A stretch of 64,000 bases of DNA from Streptomyces sp. CB03234. GTDB lineage: Bacteria; Actinomycetota; Actinomycetes; Streptomycetales; Streptomycetaceae. Of this stretch, positions 19,616 to 29,002 are shown piece after piece (position 1 is the stretch's first letter; each line of letters begins with the position of its first letter). Position numbers and translations under genes: made by a program. Location: positions 1 through 64,000 of the forward strand of contig NZ_LIYH01000001.1 of assembly GCF_001905885.1 (NCBI RefSeq), in the 5' to 3' direction. The notes under the pieces were generated by a model, which made no database searches, had not been told where the DNA came from, and saw nothing but the letters and a program-made list of their open reading frames with translations.

Positions 19616-20086
19616 TCAGTGGCGTTGGCCGCCGAGTTCCACGGCGGCGCAGCGCCATTTGCGGTCGGTGCCCTGCTCCAGGCGGAACGCCATCGCCCGG
19701 ACCTGCTCGCCCGCCGCGATGCTCGCGAACGCCTCGACCACGCCCGGGCGCAGCGGGAAGCCGCCGCAGCGGCGGATGACGGGGCGTGCGCCGTGGGCGC
19801 GCAGCGGGGTGGTGGGCGCGAGGGCGATCAGCTGGTCGTAGGCCGCGCCGACGGTCTGGCCGAGCATCCAGTGGACGGGGCGTTCACCGCTGAGGACGGC
19901 GAGCAGCCGTTCGGCGAAGAGGACGTGGGGCGGGAGCGGGCCGCGGCGGCTGGGGGTGGGGTTGCTGGTGCGGGTCGCGGTGGCGGCCGCCGCCGGGCGG
20001 GGTGAACCGGGCCGGACCGTGCCGGGGCCGCGCTGGTCCCGGCGGCGGGCCGGGCCGGACGTCGTCCTGGTTGCGGTGGTGCTCAT
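19616..20086 (-). CDS. Rv3235-family protein
   Basis: 156 aa, starting MSTTATRTTSGPARRR. Residues 1-55 are disordered and basic. The conserved part (about 56-156) contains PHVLFAERLLAVLSGERPVHWMLGQ and ends RAMAFRLEQGTDRKWRCAAVELG. Homologues sit next to secA across actinobacteria, including Mycobacterium Rv3235 near secA1. The function is unknown; the conserved neighbourhood hints at a link to export, but that is inference. The upstream in-frame extension is rejected because it has no ribosome-binding site and is low-complexity. Confidence 0.85.
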   Translation of the reverse strand: MSTTATRTTSGPARRRDQRGPGTVRPGSPRPAAAATATRTSNPTPSRRGPLPPHVLFAERLLAVLSGERPVHWMLGQTVGAAYDQLIALAPTTPLRAHGARPVIRRCGGFPLRPGVVEAFASIAAGEQVRAMAFRLEQGTDRKWRCAAVELGGQRH

Positions 20087-20366
20087 GATGAATCGCCCCC
20101 GTTCCGTAGGACCCGGTTGTCTACCGGGCGGTAACTTGCGTTGGTGATCTTCTACGGGGGCGGGGCGGGCGGCCGCAATCGGTGCCCGAGCGGGTGCCGA
20201 AGTCGTGGCGGCGTCACCTATCCGGGTGACGGCGGGGCGGCCGGGCCCGGGCCCGGCCGGGTGCGGCGGGGTGCGGGGTGGACGCGGCGAGACGGTGGCC
20301 ACCGGCCCTGAAGGGGGACTCCACACGTATCCTGAGGGCGTCTCCCGACTACGAAAGCGGCCTGCC

Positions 20367-20873
20367 ATGCGCGTCTACGTCCCCCTGACCCTCCCCGGTC
20401 TCGCACAGGCGCACAAGGCGGGCGAACTGGGCCCCGGCCCCCTGACCGCGTACGCGGTGACGCCCGGGCTGCGCGAGTGGTACGTCTCCGACGACATCGA
20501 GGAGCTGGAGTACGCCGCGCTGAGCCGGGCGGCGGCCGCGTCGCTGCGGATGCTGGCCGCCGATCCGTCGGCGGCCCGGCTGAGGGTCGTCGTGGCCGTC
20601 GACGTACCGGACGGGGCCGCGGTCGCCGACCCCGACGGGGCGCTGGATCCCTCGTCGGTGGGCGAGGTGCGGATCGCGCGGGCGGTGCCGCTGGCCAAGG
20701 CGGCGGCGGTGCACGTGGACGCGGACGACGCCAAGGACGACGTGTCGGCGGCGGCGGACGCGCTGGGCGCGGCGGACCACGGGGACGACGACGCGCAGTT
20801 CGTGGTGGACGGGGCGGAAGATCATGAGCTGCTGTGGTTCGGGGTGCAGGAGATTCCCGAGTTGATCGGCTGA
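20367..20873 (+). CDS. DUF6912 family protein
   Basis: 168 aa, starting MRVYVPLTLPGLAQAHKAGELG. It has no signal peptide or membrane segment. The sequence alternates a small alpha/beta domain (AYAVTPGLREWYVSDDIEELEYAALSRAA) with an acidic C-terminal half rich in Asp and Ala (VDADDAKDDVSAAADALGAADHGDDD). It is an actinobacterial family without known function. It is followed 57 bases later by a HAD hydrolase gene in the same direction, perhaps one unit. It is divergent from the Rv3235-like gene across 280 bases in which no clear promoter was identified. Confidence 0.8.
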   Translation: MRVYVPLTLPGLAQAHKAGELGPGPLTAYAVTPGLREWYVSDDIEELEYAALSRAAAASLRMLAADPSAARLRVVVAVDVPDGAAVADPDGALDPSSVGEVRIARAVPLAKAAAVHVDADDAKDDVSAAADALGAADHGDDDAQFVVDGAEDHELLWFGVQEIPELIG

Positions 20874-20930
20874 CCTGCGGTTTTTGGTCGGTGGGGGTTC
20901 GTTGTCGGACCGTGCCGGTACCTTTTGGGC

Positions 20931-21593
20931 ATGGGGAAGCGCAGCACTCACCTGGTGTGGGACTGGAACGGGACGCTGCTCGATGACATCGACGCGGTCA
21001 TCGGGGCGACGAACGCCGCGTTCGAGGAGATAGGCCTGGAGCCGATCACGCTCGCGCGGTACCGGGAGCTGTACTGCGTGCCGGTCCCGCTGTTCTACGA
21101 GCGGCTGATGGGGCGCATGCCGACCGAGGCGGAGTGGCTGGTGATGGACGAGGCGTTCCACCGGCACTACTGGGTGCGGGCCGAGGTCTGCGGGCTCGCG
21201 GACGGCGCCGCCGAGCTGCTGGCCGCCCGGCAGGCGGCGGGGCTCACCCAGTCGCTGCTGTCGCTGGCCCCGCACGAGCTCCTGGTGCCGATCGTGCGGC
21301 GGCACGGCATCGAGGAGCGGTTCGTCCGGGTGGACGGGCGGATAGGTGACTCGACGGCCGGCAAGGCGGAGCACATGGTGCGGCATCTCGTCGCGCTGGA
21401 GGGCGTGCCGCCCGAGCGGATCGTCGTGATCGGGGACGCCGCGGACGACGCGGTCGCGGCGGCGCACGTGGGTGCGCGAGCGGTGCTCTACACGGGCGGC
21501 TCGCACAGCCGGGCCAGCCTGGCGATGGCGGGGGTGCCCGTCGTGGACTCGCTGGAGGAAGCGGTGGCGGTCGCGGAGGAGCTGGTGGCGTAG
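20931..21593 (+). CDS. HAD-family hydrolase
   Basis: 220 aa, starting MGKRSTHLVWDWNGTLLDD. Motif I reads Asp11-Trp-Asn-Gly-Thr, so the second Asp of DxDGT, the usual acid/base of HAD phosphatases, is Asn13. This variant is seen in actinobacterial HAD proteins. The cap domain lies at about 20-90, motif II Ser near LSLAPH, and motif III/IV GDSTAGKAEH to VVIGDAADDAVAA. It is probably a phosphoglycolate-phosphatase-like enzyme; the substrate is unknown. The Asn change could lower activity or shift it. Confidence 0.85.
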   Translation: MGKRSTHLVWDWNGTLLDDIDAVIGATNAAFEEIGLEPITLARYRELYCVPVPLFYERLMGRMPTEAEWLVMDEAFHRHYWVRAEVCGLADGAAELLAARQAAGLTQSLLSLAPHELLVPIVRRHGIEERFVRVDGRIGDSTAGKAEHMVRHLVALEGVPPERIVVIGDAADDAVAAAHVGARAVLYTGGSHSRASLAMAGVPVVDSLEEAVAVAEELVA

Positions 21594-21711
21594 CCCTTGG
21601 CCGGGCGGGCGCGGTTCGCCCGTGGGGGGGCGCTTTGCGGGTGCGGCGCGGTGGGCGTTGCGGGTGCGGGCCCGGTGGGGGTGCGCCCGGCCTGGCGGCC
21701 GGGCTGGGGTT

Positions 21712-21738
21712 CCCACCCGCACGGGCCGTGCGGGTGGG
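21712..21738 (+). terminator. Bidirectional terminator between convergent genes
   Basis: A perfect 11-bp stem CCCACCCGCAC / GTGCGGGTGGG with loop GGGCC lies between the HAD gene (rightward) and the DJ-1-like gene (leftward). The surrounding ~200 bases are otherwise featureless. Confidence 0.75.
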
Positions 21739-21794
21739 TGGGAGTTCGGGCCGCGCGGTACCGCGGATCCGGTGACCGAACCGGCCCCGGAGGG

Positions 21795-22361
21795 TTACGT
21801 CGCGGGGGACTTGGTGCGGAGGACTTCGAGGAACTCGCGCATCCAGGCCGGATGGTCCGGCCAGGCGCGGGAGGAGACCAGGCTGCCGTCGACGACCGCT
21901 TCGGTGTCCTGGAACGTGGCGCCCGCGGCCTGCATGTCGAGTTCCAGGGCCGGGTAGGCCGTCACATGGCGGCCGTCCAGGGCGCCGACCGCGGCCGTCA
22001 GGAGCGGGCCGTGGCAGATCTGGGCGACCGGCTTGTCGGCGTCGAAGAAGGACTTGAGGATCTTGCGCAGCTCCGGGTCGTTGCGGAGGTACTCGGGGGC
22101 CCGGCCGCCCGGGACGACCACGGCGGCGTACTGGCTGGGCTCGACCTCCGAGAAGGCCAGGTCGGCGGGCCAGGTGTAGCCGGGCTTCTCGGTGTACGTG
22201 TCGTAGCCCGGCTCGAAGTCGTGGACGACGAAGCGGAGCGTCTTGCGGGCCGGGGCGGCGATGTGGACCTCGTACCCCTCCTCGCGCAGTCGCTGGTACG
22301 GGTACAGCACCTCCAGGGATTCCGCCGCGTCACCGGTGACGATCAGGATCTTCACGCTCAT
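21795..22361 (-). CDS. DJ-1/PfpI family protein (class I amidotransferase-like)
   Basis: 188 aa, starting MSVKILIVTGDAAESLEVLYPYQRL. The nucleophile-elbow Cys116 lies in AQICHGPLL, and the family Glu lies in the N-terminal DAAESLE loop. PfpI/DJ-1 members include proteases, glyoxalases and deglycases; which one applies cannot be told from sequence. It is single and is divergent from the glutamate dehydrogenase gene across 359 bases. Confidence 0.88.
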   Translation of the reverse strand: MSVKILIVTGDAAESLEVLYPYQRLREEGYEVHIAAPARKTLRFVVHDFEPGYDTYTEKPGYTWPADLAFSEVEPSQYAAVVVPGGRAPEYLRNDPELRKILKSFFDADKPVAQICHGPLLTAAVGALDGRHVTAYPALELDMQAAGATFQDTEAVVDGSLVSSRAWPDHPAWMREFLEVLRTKSPAT

Positions 22362-22720
22362 CACTGCCTGCCTCTGTTCGGGGGCACGTGTCGCTGTCCA
22401 CAGTGTCAAACTTCGGGGCCGGGTTTTGTACACATACGGCTCATGACGGCCATGGGGTCAGGAGCGATAGCCTGGACCCGTGATCAGCGCGATATGCCAT
22501 GGGGGCAGCGAAGCCCCCGGCCAGCGCCCGGAGCGCCACCGTGGCCGGGCGATCGCTGACCCATCCCATCCGGCCCGGTCGCCAAAATTGGCCAATAACG
22601 GCCCGGACGTCTCTCATCACGGCATAACGTCGCCTCAGACCGGATACCCCGCGTCGTGGCGTTGTGTCACTTTTTCTTTCACCTACGTCACGCAACGGCG
22701 CGCGACAGGAGCCAGAGGAC
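22362..22720 (+). promoter_or_regulatory. Divergent promoter region of DJ-1 and NAD-GDH genes
   Basis: 359 non-coding bases. A weak promoter candidate facing right is ATGACG (22443-22448), a 17-base spacer, then GATAGC (22466-22471), which would give a ~240-base leader. The sequence nearer the gene is notably AT-richer than its surroundings (TCACTTTTTCTTTCACC around 22665). No riboswitch consensus was recognised. Confidence 0.35.
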
Positions 22721-25700
22721 ATGCAGACCAAGCTGGACGAAGCCAAGGCCGAGCTGCTCGAACGGGCCGCCCGGGTAGCTGAGAACAGCCCGGTCGGGGG
22801 GCAACTCCAGACTGGGGCCGAGAACGGGGAACGTCCGGACCAGGACATCGTTCTCGAATACCTCCAGCGCTACTACCTGCACACCGCCCCGGAGGACCTC
22901 ACGGACCGTGACCCGGTGGACGTCTTCGGTGGGGCCCTTTCGCACTACCGCCTGGCCGAGAACCGCCCCCAGGGCACGGCCAACGTCCGGGTGCACACGC
23001 CCACCGTCGAGGAGAACGGCTGGACCTGCAGCCACTCCGTCGTCGAGGTCGTCACGGACGACATGCCCTTCCTCGTCGACTCGGTGACCAACGAGCTGTC
23101 CCGGCAGGGGCGCGGCATCCACGTCGTGATCCACCCGCAGGTCGTCGTCCGCCGCGACGTGACCGGCAAGCTCATCGAGGTGCTGCCCAGCGGCGCCCGC
23201 GCCGACCTGCACGACGCCCTCACCGAGTCCTGGATCCACGTCGAGATCGACCGCGAGACCGACCGAGCCGACCTCAAGCAGATCACCGCCGACCTGCTGC
23301 GCGTCCTGTCCGACGTCCGCGAGACGGTCGAGGACTGGGAGAAGATGCGCGACGCCGCGCTGCGCATCGCCGACGAGCTGCCCCGTGAGCCCATCCCCGG
23401 TGACCTGCGCCGCCCCGAGGTCGAGGAGGCCCGCGAGCTGCTGCGCTGGCTCGCCGACGACCACTTCACCTTCCTCGGCTACCGCGAGTACGAGCTGACC
23501 AGCGACGACGCGCTCAGCGCCGTACCCGGCACCGGCCTCGGCATCCTCCGCTCCGACCCGCACCACAGCGACGACGAGGCGCACCCCGTCTCGCCCTCCT
23601 TCAACCGGCTGCCGCGCGACGCCCGCGCCAAGGCCCGCGAGCACAAGCTGCTCATCCTCACCAAGGCCAACAGCCGCGCCACCGTGCACCGGCCGTCCTA
23701 CCTCGACTACGTCGGGGTGAAGAAGTTCGACAAGGACGGCAACGTCATCGGTGAGCGCCGCTTCCTGGGGCTGTTCTCGTCGGCCGCCTACACCGAATCG
23801 GTGAGGCGCGTCCCGGTCATCCGCCGCAAGGTCGCCGAGGTCCTGGAGAAGGCCGGCTTCTCGCCCAACAGCCACGACGGCCGCGACCTGCTCCAGATCC
23901 TGGAGACCTACCCGCGCGACGAGCTGTTCCAGACGCCGGTCGACCAGCTGGAGTCGATCGCCACGAGCGTGCTCTACCTCCAGGAGCGCCGCAAGCTGCG
24001 GCTGTACCTCCGTCAGGACGAGTACGGGCGCTACTACTCCGCGCTCGTCTACCTGCCGCGCGACCGCTTCAACACCACCGTCCGGCTGCGGATCATCGAC
24101 ATCCTGAAGGAGGAGCTCGGCGGCACCAGCGTCGACTTCACCGCCTGGAACACCGAGTCGATCCTCTCCCGGCTCCACTTCGTCGTCCGCGTCCCGCAGG
24201 GCACCGAGCTCACCCCGCTCACCGACGCCGACACCGAGCGCATCGAGGCCCGGCTCGTCGAGGCCGCCCGCTCCTGGGAGGACGGCTTCGCCGAGGCGCT
24301 CAACGCCGAGCTGGGCGAGGAGCGCGCCGCCGAGCTGCTGCGCCGGTACGCCAATTCCTTCCCCGAGGGGTACAAGGCCGACCACACGCCGCGTGCCGCC
24401 GTCTCCGACCTCGGCCACCTGGAGCAGCTGATCCGGGGCGAGAAGGACTTCGCGCTCTCCCTGTACGAGCCGGTCGGCGCGGGCCCCGGCGAGCGCCGCT
24501 TCAAGATCTACAAGACCGGTGCGCAGATCTCCCTCTCCGCAGTCCTGCCGGTCCTCAACCGGCTCGGCGTCGAGGTCGTCGACGAGCGCCCCTACGAGCT
24601 GCGCTGCGCGGACCGTACGCAGGCGTGGATCTACGACTTCGGGCTGCGCATGCCGCACGGCACGGCCAACGGCGACTACCTCGCCGACGACGCCCGGGAG
24701 CGGTTCCAGGAGGCGTTCGCCGCCACCTGGACGGGCCGGGCCGAGAACGACGGGTTCAACGCGCTCGTGCTGAGCGCGGGGCTGAACTGGCGCCAGGCGA
24801 TGGTGCTGCGCGCCTACGCCAAGTACCTGCGCCAGGCCGGTTCGACGTTCAGCCAGGACTACATGGAGGACACCCTCCGCCACAACGTCCACACCACCCG
24901 CCTGCTGGTCTCCCTGTTCGAGGCGCGGATGTCGCCGGAGCGGCAGCGGGCCGGCACGGAGCTGATCGACGGGCTGCTGGAGGAGCTGGACGGCGCCCTG
25001 GACCAGGTCGCCTCCCTCGACGAGGACCGGATCCTCAGGTCCTTCCTCACCGTCATCAAGGCCACGCTGCGGACCAACTTCTTCCAGAGCGCCAGCGATG
25101 GAAGCCAGAACAGGGGCCGGCAGGCCGGCGACGGCGAGCCGCACGCGTACGTGTCGATGAAGTTCGACCCGCAGGCCATCCCCGACCTGCCGGCGCCGCG
25201 CCCGGCGTTCGAGATCTGGGTGTACTCGCCGCGTGTCGAGGGCGTCCACCTCCGCTTCGGCAAGGTCGCGCGAGGCGGCCTGCGCTGGTCGGACCGGCGC
25301 GAGGACTTCCGTACCGAGATCCTCGGCCTGGTCAAGGCGCAGATGGTGAAGAACACCGTCATCGTGCCCGTCGGCGCCAAGGGCGGGTTCGTCGCCAAGC
25401 AGCTCCCGGACCCGGCCGTCGACCGGGACGCCTGGCTGGCGGAGGGCATCGCCAGCTACCGCACCTTCATCTCGGCGCTGCTGGACATCACCGACAACCT
25501 CGTCGGCGGCGAGGTCGTGCCGCCGCGTGACGTCGTCCGGCACGACGAGGACGACACGTACCTCGTCGTCGCCGCCGACAAGGGCACGGCGACCTTCTCC
25601 GACATCGCCAACGAGGTCGCCGTCGCGTACGGCTTCTGGCTGGGCGACGCCTTCGCCTCCGGCGGCTCGGCCGGCTACGACCACAAGGGCATGGGCATCA

Positions 25701-27700
25701 CGGCCCGTGGCGCGTGGGAGTCGGTCAAGCGGCACTTCCGGGAGCTCGGCCACGACACCCAGACCGAGGACTTCACGGTCGTCGGCGTCGGCGACATGTC
25801 CGGTGACGTGTTCGGCAACGGCATGCTGCTGAGCGAGCACATCCGCCTGGTCGCCGCCTTCGACCACCGGCACATCTTCATCGACCCGAACCCCGACGCG
25901 GCCGTCTCGTACGCCGAGCGGCGCCGCCTGTTCGAGCTGCCGCGCAGCTCGTGGGCCGACTACAACAAGGAGCTGCTGTCCCCGGGCGGCGGCATCCACC
26001 CCCGTACGGCCAAGTCGATCCCGGTCAACGCGCACATGCGTGCCGCGCTCGGCATCGAGGGCACGGTCACCAAGCTGACGCCCGCCGAGCTGATGCAGGC
26101 GATCCTCAAGGCGCCGGTGGACCTGCTGTGGAACGGCGGCATCGGTACGTACGTCAAGGCCACCACCGAGTCGCACGGCGACGTCGGCGACAAGGCCAAC
26201 GACGCCATCCGCGTCAACGGCGAGGACCTGCGCGTCAAGGTCGTCGGCGAGGGCGGCAACCTGGGCCTGACCCAGCTCGGCCGGATCGAGTTCGCCCGAA
26301 AGGGTGGACCCGAGGGCGAGGGCGGCAAGGTCAACACCGACGCCATCGACAACAGCGCGGGCGTGGACACCTCCGACCACGAGGTGAACATCAAGATCCT
26401 GCTCAACGGGCTGGTCGCGGACGGCGACATGACCGTCAAGCAGCGCAACAAGATCCTCGCCGAGATGACCGACGAGGTCGGCTCGCTGGTGCTGCGCAAC
26501 AACTACGCGCAGAACGTGGCCCTCGCCAACGCCGTCAAGCAGTCGCCGTCCCTGCTCCACGCCCACCAGCGCTTCATGCGCCGCCTGGGCCGCGAGGGCC
26601 GGCTGGACCGGGCGCTGGAGTTCCTGCCCAACGACCGCCAGATCCGCGAGCTGCTCAACGCGGGCAAGGGGCTCAGCCAGCCCGAGCTGGCCGTCCTCCT
26701 CGCGTACACCAAGATCACGGTGGCGGACGAGCTGATCCACACGGACCTGCCGGACGACCCGTACCTGCGCGAGCTGCTGCACGCGTACTTCCCCACCAAG
26801 CTCCGCGAGGAGTTCGCCGACCAGATCGACGCCCACGCGCTGCGCCGCGAGATCATCACGACGGTGCTGGTCAACGACACCGTCAACACCGGCGGCTCGA
26901 CCTTCCTGCACCGGCTGCGCGAGGAGACCGGCGCGTCGATCGAGGAGATCGTCCGGGCGCAGACCGCAGCCCGTGCGATCTTCGGGCTGAGCGAGGTGTG
27001 GGACGCCGTCGAGGCCCTGGACAACAAGGTCCCGGCCGAGGTCCAGACCCGCATCCGGCTGCACTCGCGGCGCCTGGTCGAGCGCGGTACGCGCTGGCTG
27101 CTGGGCAACCGGCCGCAGCCGGTGCAGCTCGCCGAGACCGTCGAGTTCTTCGCGGAGCGCGTGGAGCAGGTGTGGGCGAAGCTGCCGCAGATGCTGCGCG
27201 GCGCGGACCTGGAGTGGTACGGGTCGATCGTGGACGAGCTCACCGGGGCGGGCGTCCCGGAGGAGCTGGCGCTGCGGGTGGCGGGCTTCTCGTCCGCGTT
27301 CCCGACGCTCGACATCGTCGCGATCGCCGACCGGACGGGCAAGGACCCGATGGCGGTCGCCGAGGTCTACTACGACCTCGCCGACCGGCTCTCCGTCACC
27401 CAGCTGATGGACCGGATCCTCGAACTGCCGCGTGCCGACCGCTGGCAGTCGATGGCCCGCGCCTCCATCCGCGAGGACCTGTACGCCGCGCACGCGGCGC
27501 TGACGGCCGAGGTGCTGTCGGCCGGGAACGGCACCGCGACGCCCGAGGAGCGGTTCAAGGCCTGGGAGCAGCGGAACGCCGCGATCCTCGGCCGGGCGCG
27601 CACGACGCTGGAGGAGATCCAGAGCTCGGACGCGTTCGACCTGGCGAACCTGTCGGTCGCGATGCGGACGATGCGGACGCTGCTGCGTACGCACAGCTGA
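22721..27700 (+). CDS. NAD-dependent glutamate dehydrogenase, large 180-kDa class
   Basis: 1659 aa, starting MQTKLDEAKAELLERAARVAE. The size and order fit the L-GDH class described in Streptomyces clavuligerus: long N-terminal ACT-like regulatory segments (1-~700), the catalytic dehydrogenase core with AKGGF around 886-890 and the substrate region GGLRWSDRREDFRTEILGLVKAQMVKNTVIVPVGAKGG, a Rossmann part, and a helical C-terminal segment. It oxidises glutamate to 2-oxoglutarate and ammonium with NAD+, feeding the TCA cycle. It appears monocistronic, closed by a strong hairpin. Confidence 0.97.
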   Translation: MQTKLDEAKAELLERAARVAENSPVGGQLQTGAENGERPDQDIVLEYLQRYYLHTAPEDLTDRDPVDVFGGALSHYRLAENRPQGTANVRVHTPTVEENGWTCSHSVVEVVTDDMPFLVDSVTNELSRQGRGIHVVIHPQVVVRRDVTGKLIEVLPSGARADLHDALTESWIHVEIDRETDRADLKQITADLLRVLSDVRETVEDWEKMRDAALRIADELPREPIPGDLRRPEVEEARELLRWLADDHFTFLGYREYELTSDDALSAVPGTGLGILRSDPHHSDDEAHPVSPSFNRLPRDARAKAREHKLLILTKANSRATVHRPSYLDYVGVKKFDKDGNVIGERRFLGLFSSAAYTESVRRVPVIRRKVAEVLEKAGFSPNSHDGRDLLQILETYPRDELFQTPVDQLESIATSVLYLQERRKLRLYLRQDEYGRYYSALVYLPRDRFNTTVRLRIIDILKEELGGTSVDFTAWNTESILSRLHFVVRVPQGTELTPLTDADTERIEARLVEAARSWEDGFAEALNAELGEERAAELLRRYANSFPEGYKADHTPRAAVSDLGHLEQLIRGEKDFALSLYEPVGAGPGERRFKIYKTGAQISLSAVLPVLNRLGVEVVDERPYELRCADRTQAWIYDFGLRMPHGTANGDYLADDARERFQEAFAATWTGRAENDGFNALVLSAGLNWRQAMVLRAYAKYLRQAGSTFSQDYMEDTLRHNVHTTRLLVSLFEARMSPERQRAGTELIDGLLEELDGALDQVASLDEDRILRSFLTVIKATLRTNFFQSASDGSQNRGRQAGDGEPHAYVSMKFDPQAIPDLPAPRPAFEIWVYSPRVEGVHLRFGKVARGGLRWSDRREDFRTEILGLVKAQMVKNTVIVPVGAKGGFVAKQLPDPAVDRDAWLAEGIASYRTFISALLDITDNLVGGEVVPPRDVVRHDEDDTYLVVAADKGTATFSDIANEVAVAYGFWLGDAFASGGSAGYDHKGMGITARGAWESVKRHFRELGHDTQTEDFTVVGVGDMSGDVFGNGMLLSEHIRLVAAFDHRHIFIDPNPDAAVSYAERRRLFELPRSSWADYNKELLSPGGGIHPRTAKSIPVNAHMRAALGIEGTVTKLTPAELMQAILKAPVDLLWNGGIGTYVKATTESHGDVGDKANDAIRVNGEDLRVKVVGEGGNLGLTQLGRIEFARKGGPEGEGGKVNTDAIDNSAGVDTSDHEVNIKILLNGLVADGDMTVKQRNKILAEMTDEVGSLVLRNNYAQNVALANAVKQSPSLLHAHQRFMRRLGREGRLDRALEFLPNDRQIRELLNAGKGLSQPELAVLLAYTKITVADELIHTDLPDDPYLRELLHAYFPTKLREEFADQIDAHALRREIITTVLVNDTVNTGGSTFLHRLREETGASIEEIVRAQTAARAIFGLSEVWDAVEALDNKVPAEVQTRIRLHSRRLVERGTRWLLGNRPQPVQLAETVEFFAERVEQVWAKLPQMLRGADLEWYGSIVDELTGAGVPEELALRVAGFSSAFPTLDIVAIADRTGKDPMAVAEVYYDLADRLSVTQLMDRILELPRADRWQSMARASIREDLYAAHAALTAEVLSAGNGTATPEERFKAWEQRNAAILGRARTTLEEIQSSDAFDLANLSVAMRTMRTLLRTHS

Positions 27701-27720
27701 TCAGCGGCACCAGTGACACC

Positions 27721-27749
27721 GGGCGCCCCGCCGAACCGGCGGGGCGCCC
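27721..27749 (+). terminator. Bidirectional terminator after NAD-GDH
   Basis: Perfect 13-bp stem GGGCGCCCCGCCG / CGGCGGGGCGCCC with a 3-base loop, 20 bases after the GDH stop and directly before the convergent GT-C gene end. Confidence 0.85.
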
Positions 27750-27752
27750 GTC

Positions 27753-28976
27753 TCACAGCCCCTTCAGCGACGGCGGGCCCGGCACCGTCTCGGCCCACAG
27801 CCGGCGGCACGACAGCAGCGCGGCGGCCACCAGCAGCGCGTTGCGCACCGCCACCACCGCGCAGCCGAGCGGCGTGACGGTGATGACGTCCTCGTACAGG
27901 ACGGGGTACGCGAGCGCGCTGAGCGCCGCCGCCGGCAGCAGCAACAGCGCGACCGACCGCTGGCTGGTGTCCCGGCAGGTCAGGCAGACCGCGCCGAGGC
28001 CCAGCAGCCACACCATGTACTGGGGGCTGATCACCCGGCTGGTCACGGTGAACAGCAGCACGGCGGTGAGCGCGGCGTCCACCGGGGTCGCCGCGCTCCA
28101 CTGCCACGACCGCACCCGCCACAGCAGCAGCCAGCAGAAGGCGAGCGCGGTGAGGACCAGCGCGAAGTGGGCCACGCTGGAGGCGTACGGCCCGGCCAGC
28201 TCGAAGGCCCCGTACTGGTACCGGACCTGGCCCGGCCACCAGCCCGCCAGCCGCGCCAGCGACAGCACGGTGCCGCCGACCGACTCGATCTGCACGCCCC
28301 GGCCGCCCTGCTGGCGCGCGAAGTCCAGGGTGTGCGTGAACCCGAGCGCGAGGAACGCGAACAGCGCGCCCCCCGCCACCAGCGCGGCCGTCCACGCCCG
28401 GCGCGTGAGGTGGCCGCGGGGCGTGCCGAGCAGCGTGAGCAGGGGCCACACCTTGATCATGGCGCCGAGCCCGGCCAGCGCGCCGCCCAGTCGGGCGTGC
28501 CCGCCCCGCAGCGCCAGCAGGCCCAGCACCGCCAGGGCGGTGACCTGGACGTCGTACCGCGCCAGCGGCAGGTGCAGCAGCAGCGGCAGGCCGGCCACCC
28601 ACAGCCAGGCGCCACTGGTCCCGGCCCGGGCGAGCGCGAAGGTGACGACGGCGTCGGCCAGCAGGGTGAGGGCGACGAACGCCTGGTAGTACGTCAGCTC
28701 CGGCACATGGCCCGGGGCCAGGAACACCAGCCCGGCGCCGGGCGGGTACTGCCAGGTGACGTCCCCGGGCGGGAACGTGCCCTGCGAGAGCTGCTGGTAC
28801 CAGTGCCGGTACAGCAGGTAGACCTCGCGGCCGATCCCGCCGATACCGAGGTTGTCGCGCCACAGGAGCAGGAGCATCCCGGCGCGCGTGAAGGCCCACA
28901 CGGCGGCCAGCGGCAGAGCGGCGGACCGGTCCGTGAAGAGGGGCGTGCGGCGTGCGCTGATCCTATAGATGGTCAT
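27753..28976 (-). CDS. GT87 (DUF2029)-type integral membrane glycosyltransferase
   Basis: 407 aa with about ten hydrophobic helices. The first extracytoplasmic loop contains acidic residues, and GDVTWQYPPGAGLVFL is typical of GT-C folds. The conserved ISPQYMVWLLGLGAVCL lies near 325. Family members transfer sugars from polyprenyl-phosphate donors on the outer membrane face, for example the mannosyltransferases of mycobacteria. It lies 26 bases downstream of the exporter ATPase gene and is probably the third gene of that leftward operon. A role in decorating an exported polymer is inferred. Confidence 0.85.
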   Translation of the reverse strand: MTIYRISARRTPLFTDRSAALPLAAVWAFTRAGMLLLLWRDNLGIGGIGREVYLLYRHWYQQLSQGTFPPGDVTWQYPPGAGLVFLAPGHVPELTYYQAFVALTLLADAVVTFALARAGTSGAWLWVAGLPLLLHLPLARYDVQVTALAVLGLLALRGGHARLGGALAGLGAMIKVWPLLTLLGTPRGHLTRRAWTAALVAGGALFAFLALGFTHTLDFARQQGGRGVQIESVGGTVLSLARLAGWWPGQVRYQYGAFELAGPYASSVAHFALVLTALAFCWLLLWRVRSWQWSAATPVDAALTAVLLFTVTSRVISPQYMVWLLGLGAVCLTCRDTSQRSVALLLLPAAALSALAYPVLYEDVITVTPLGCAVVAVRNALLVAAALLSCRRLWAETVPGPPSLKGL

Positions 28977-29002
28977 CGTGGCGCACTTTAACCCCCTATG
29001 AC

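Noticed and set aside
22688-27694. A continuous open frame on the strand opposite the NAD-glutamate dehydrogenase (over 1600 codons), and similar long opposite frames at secA, TagF-like and FHA genes.
   Set aside because: High third-position GC in the real gene removes stops from one antisense frame. The translations are Arg/Gly/Asp/Val-rich without domains, so these are shadows.
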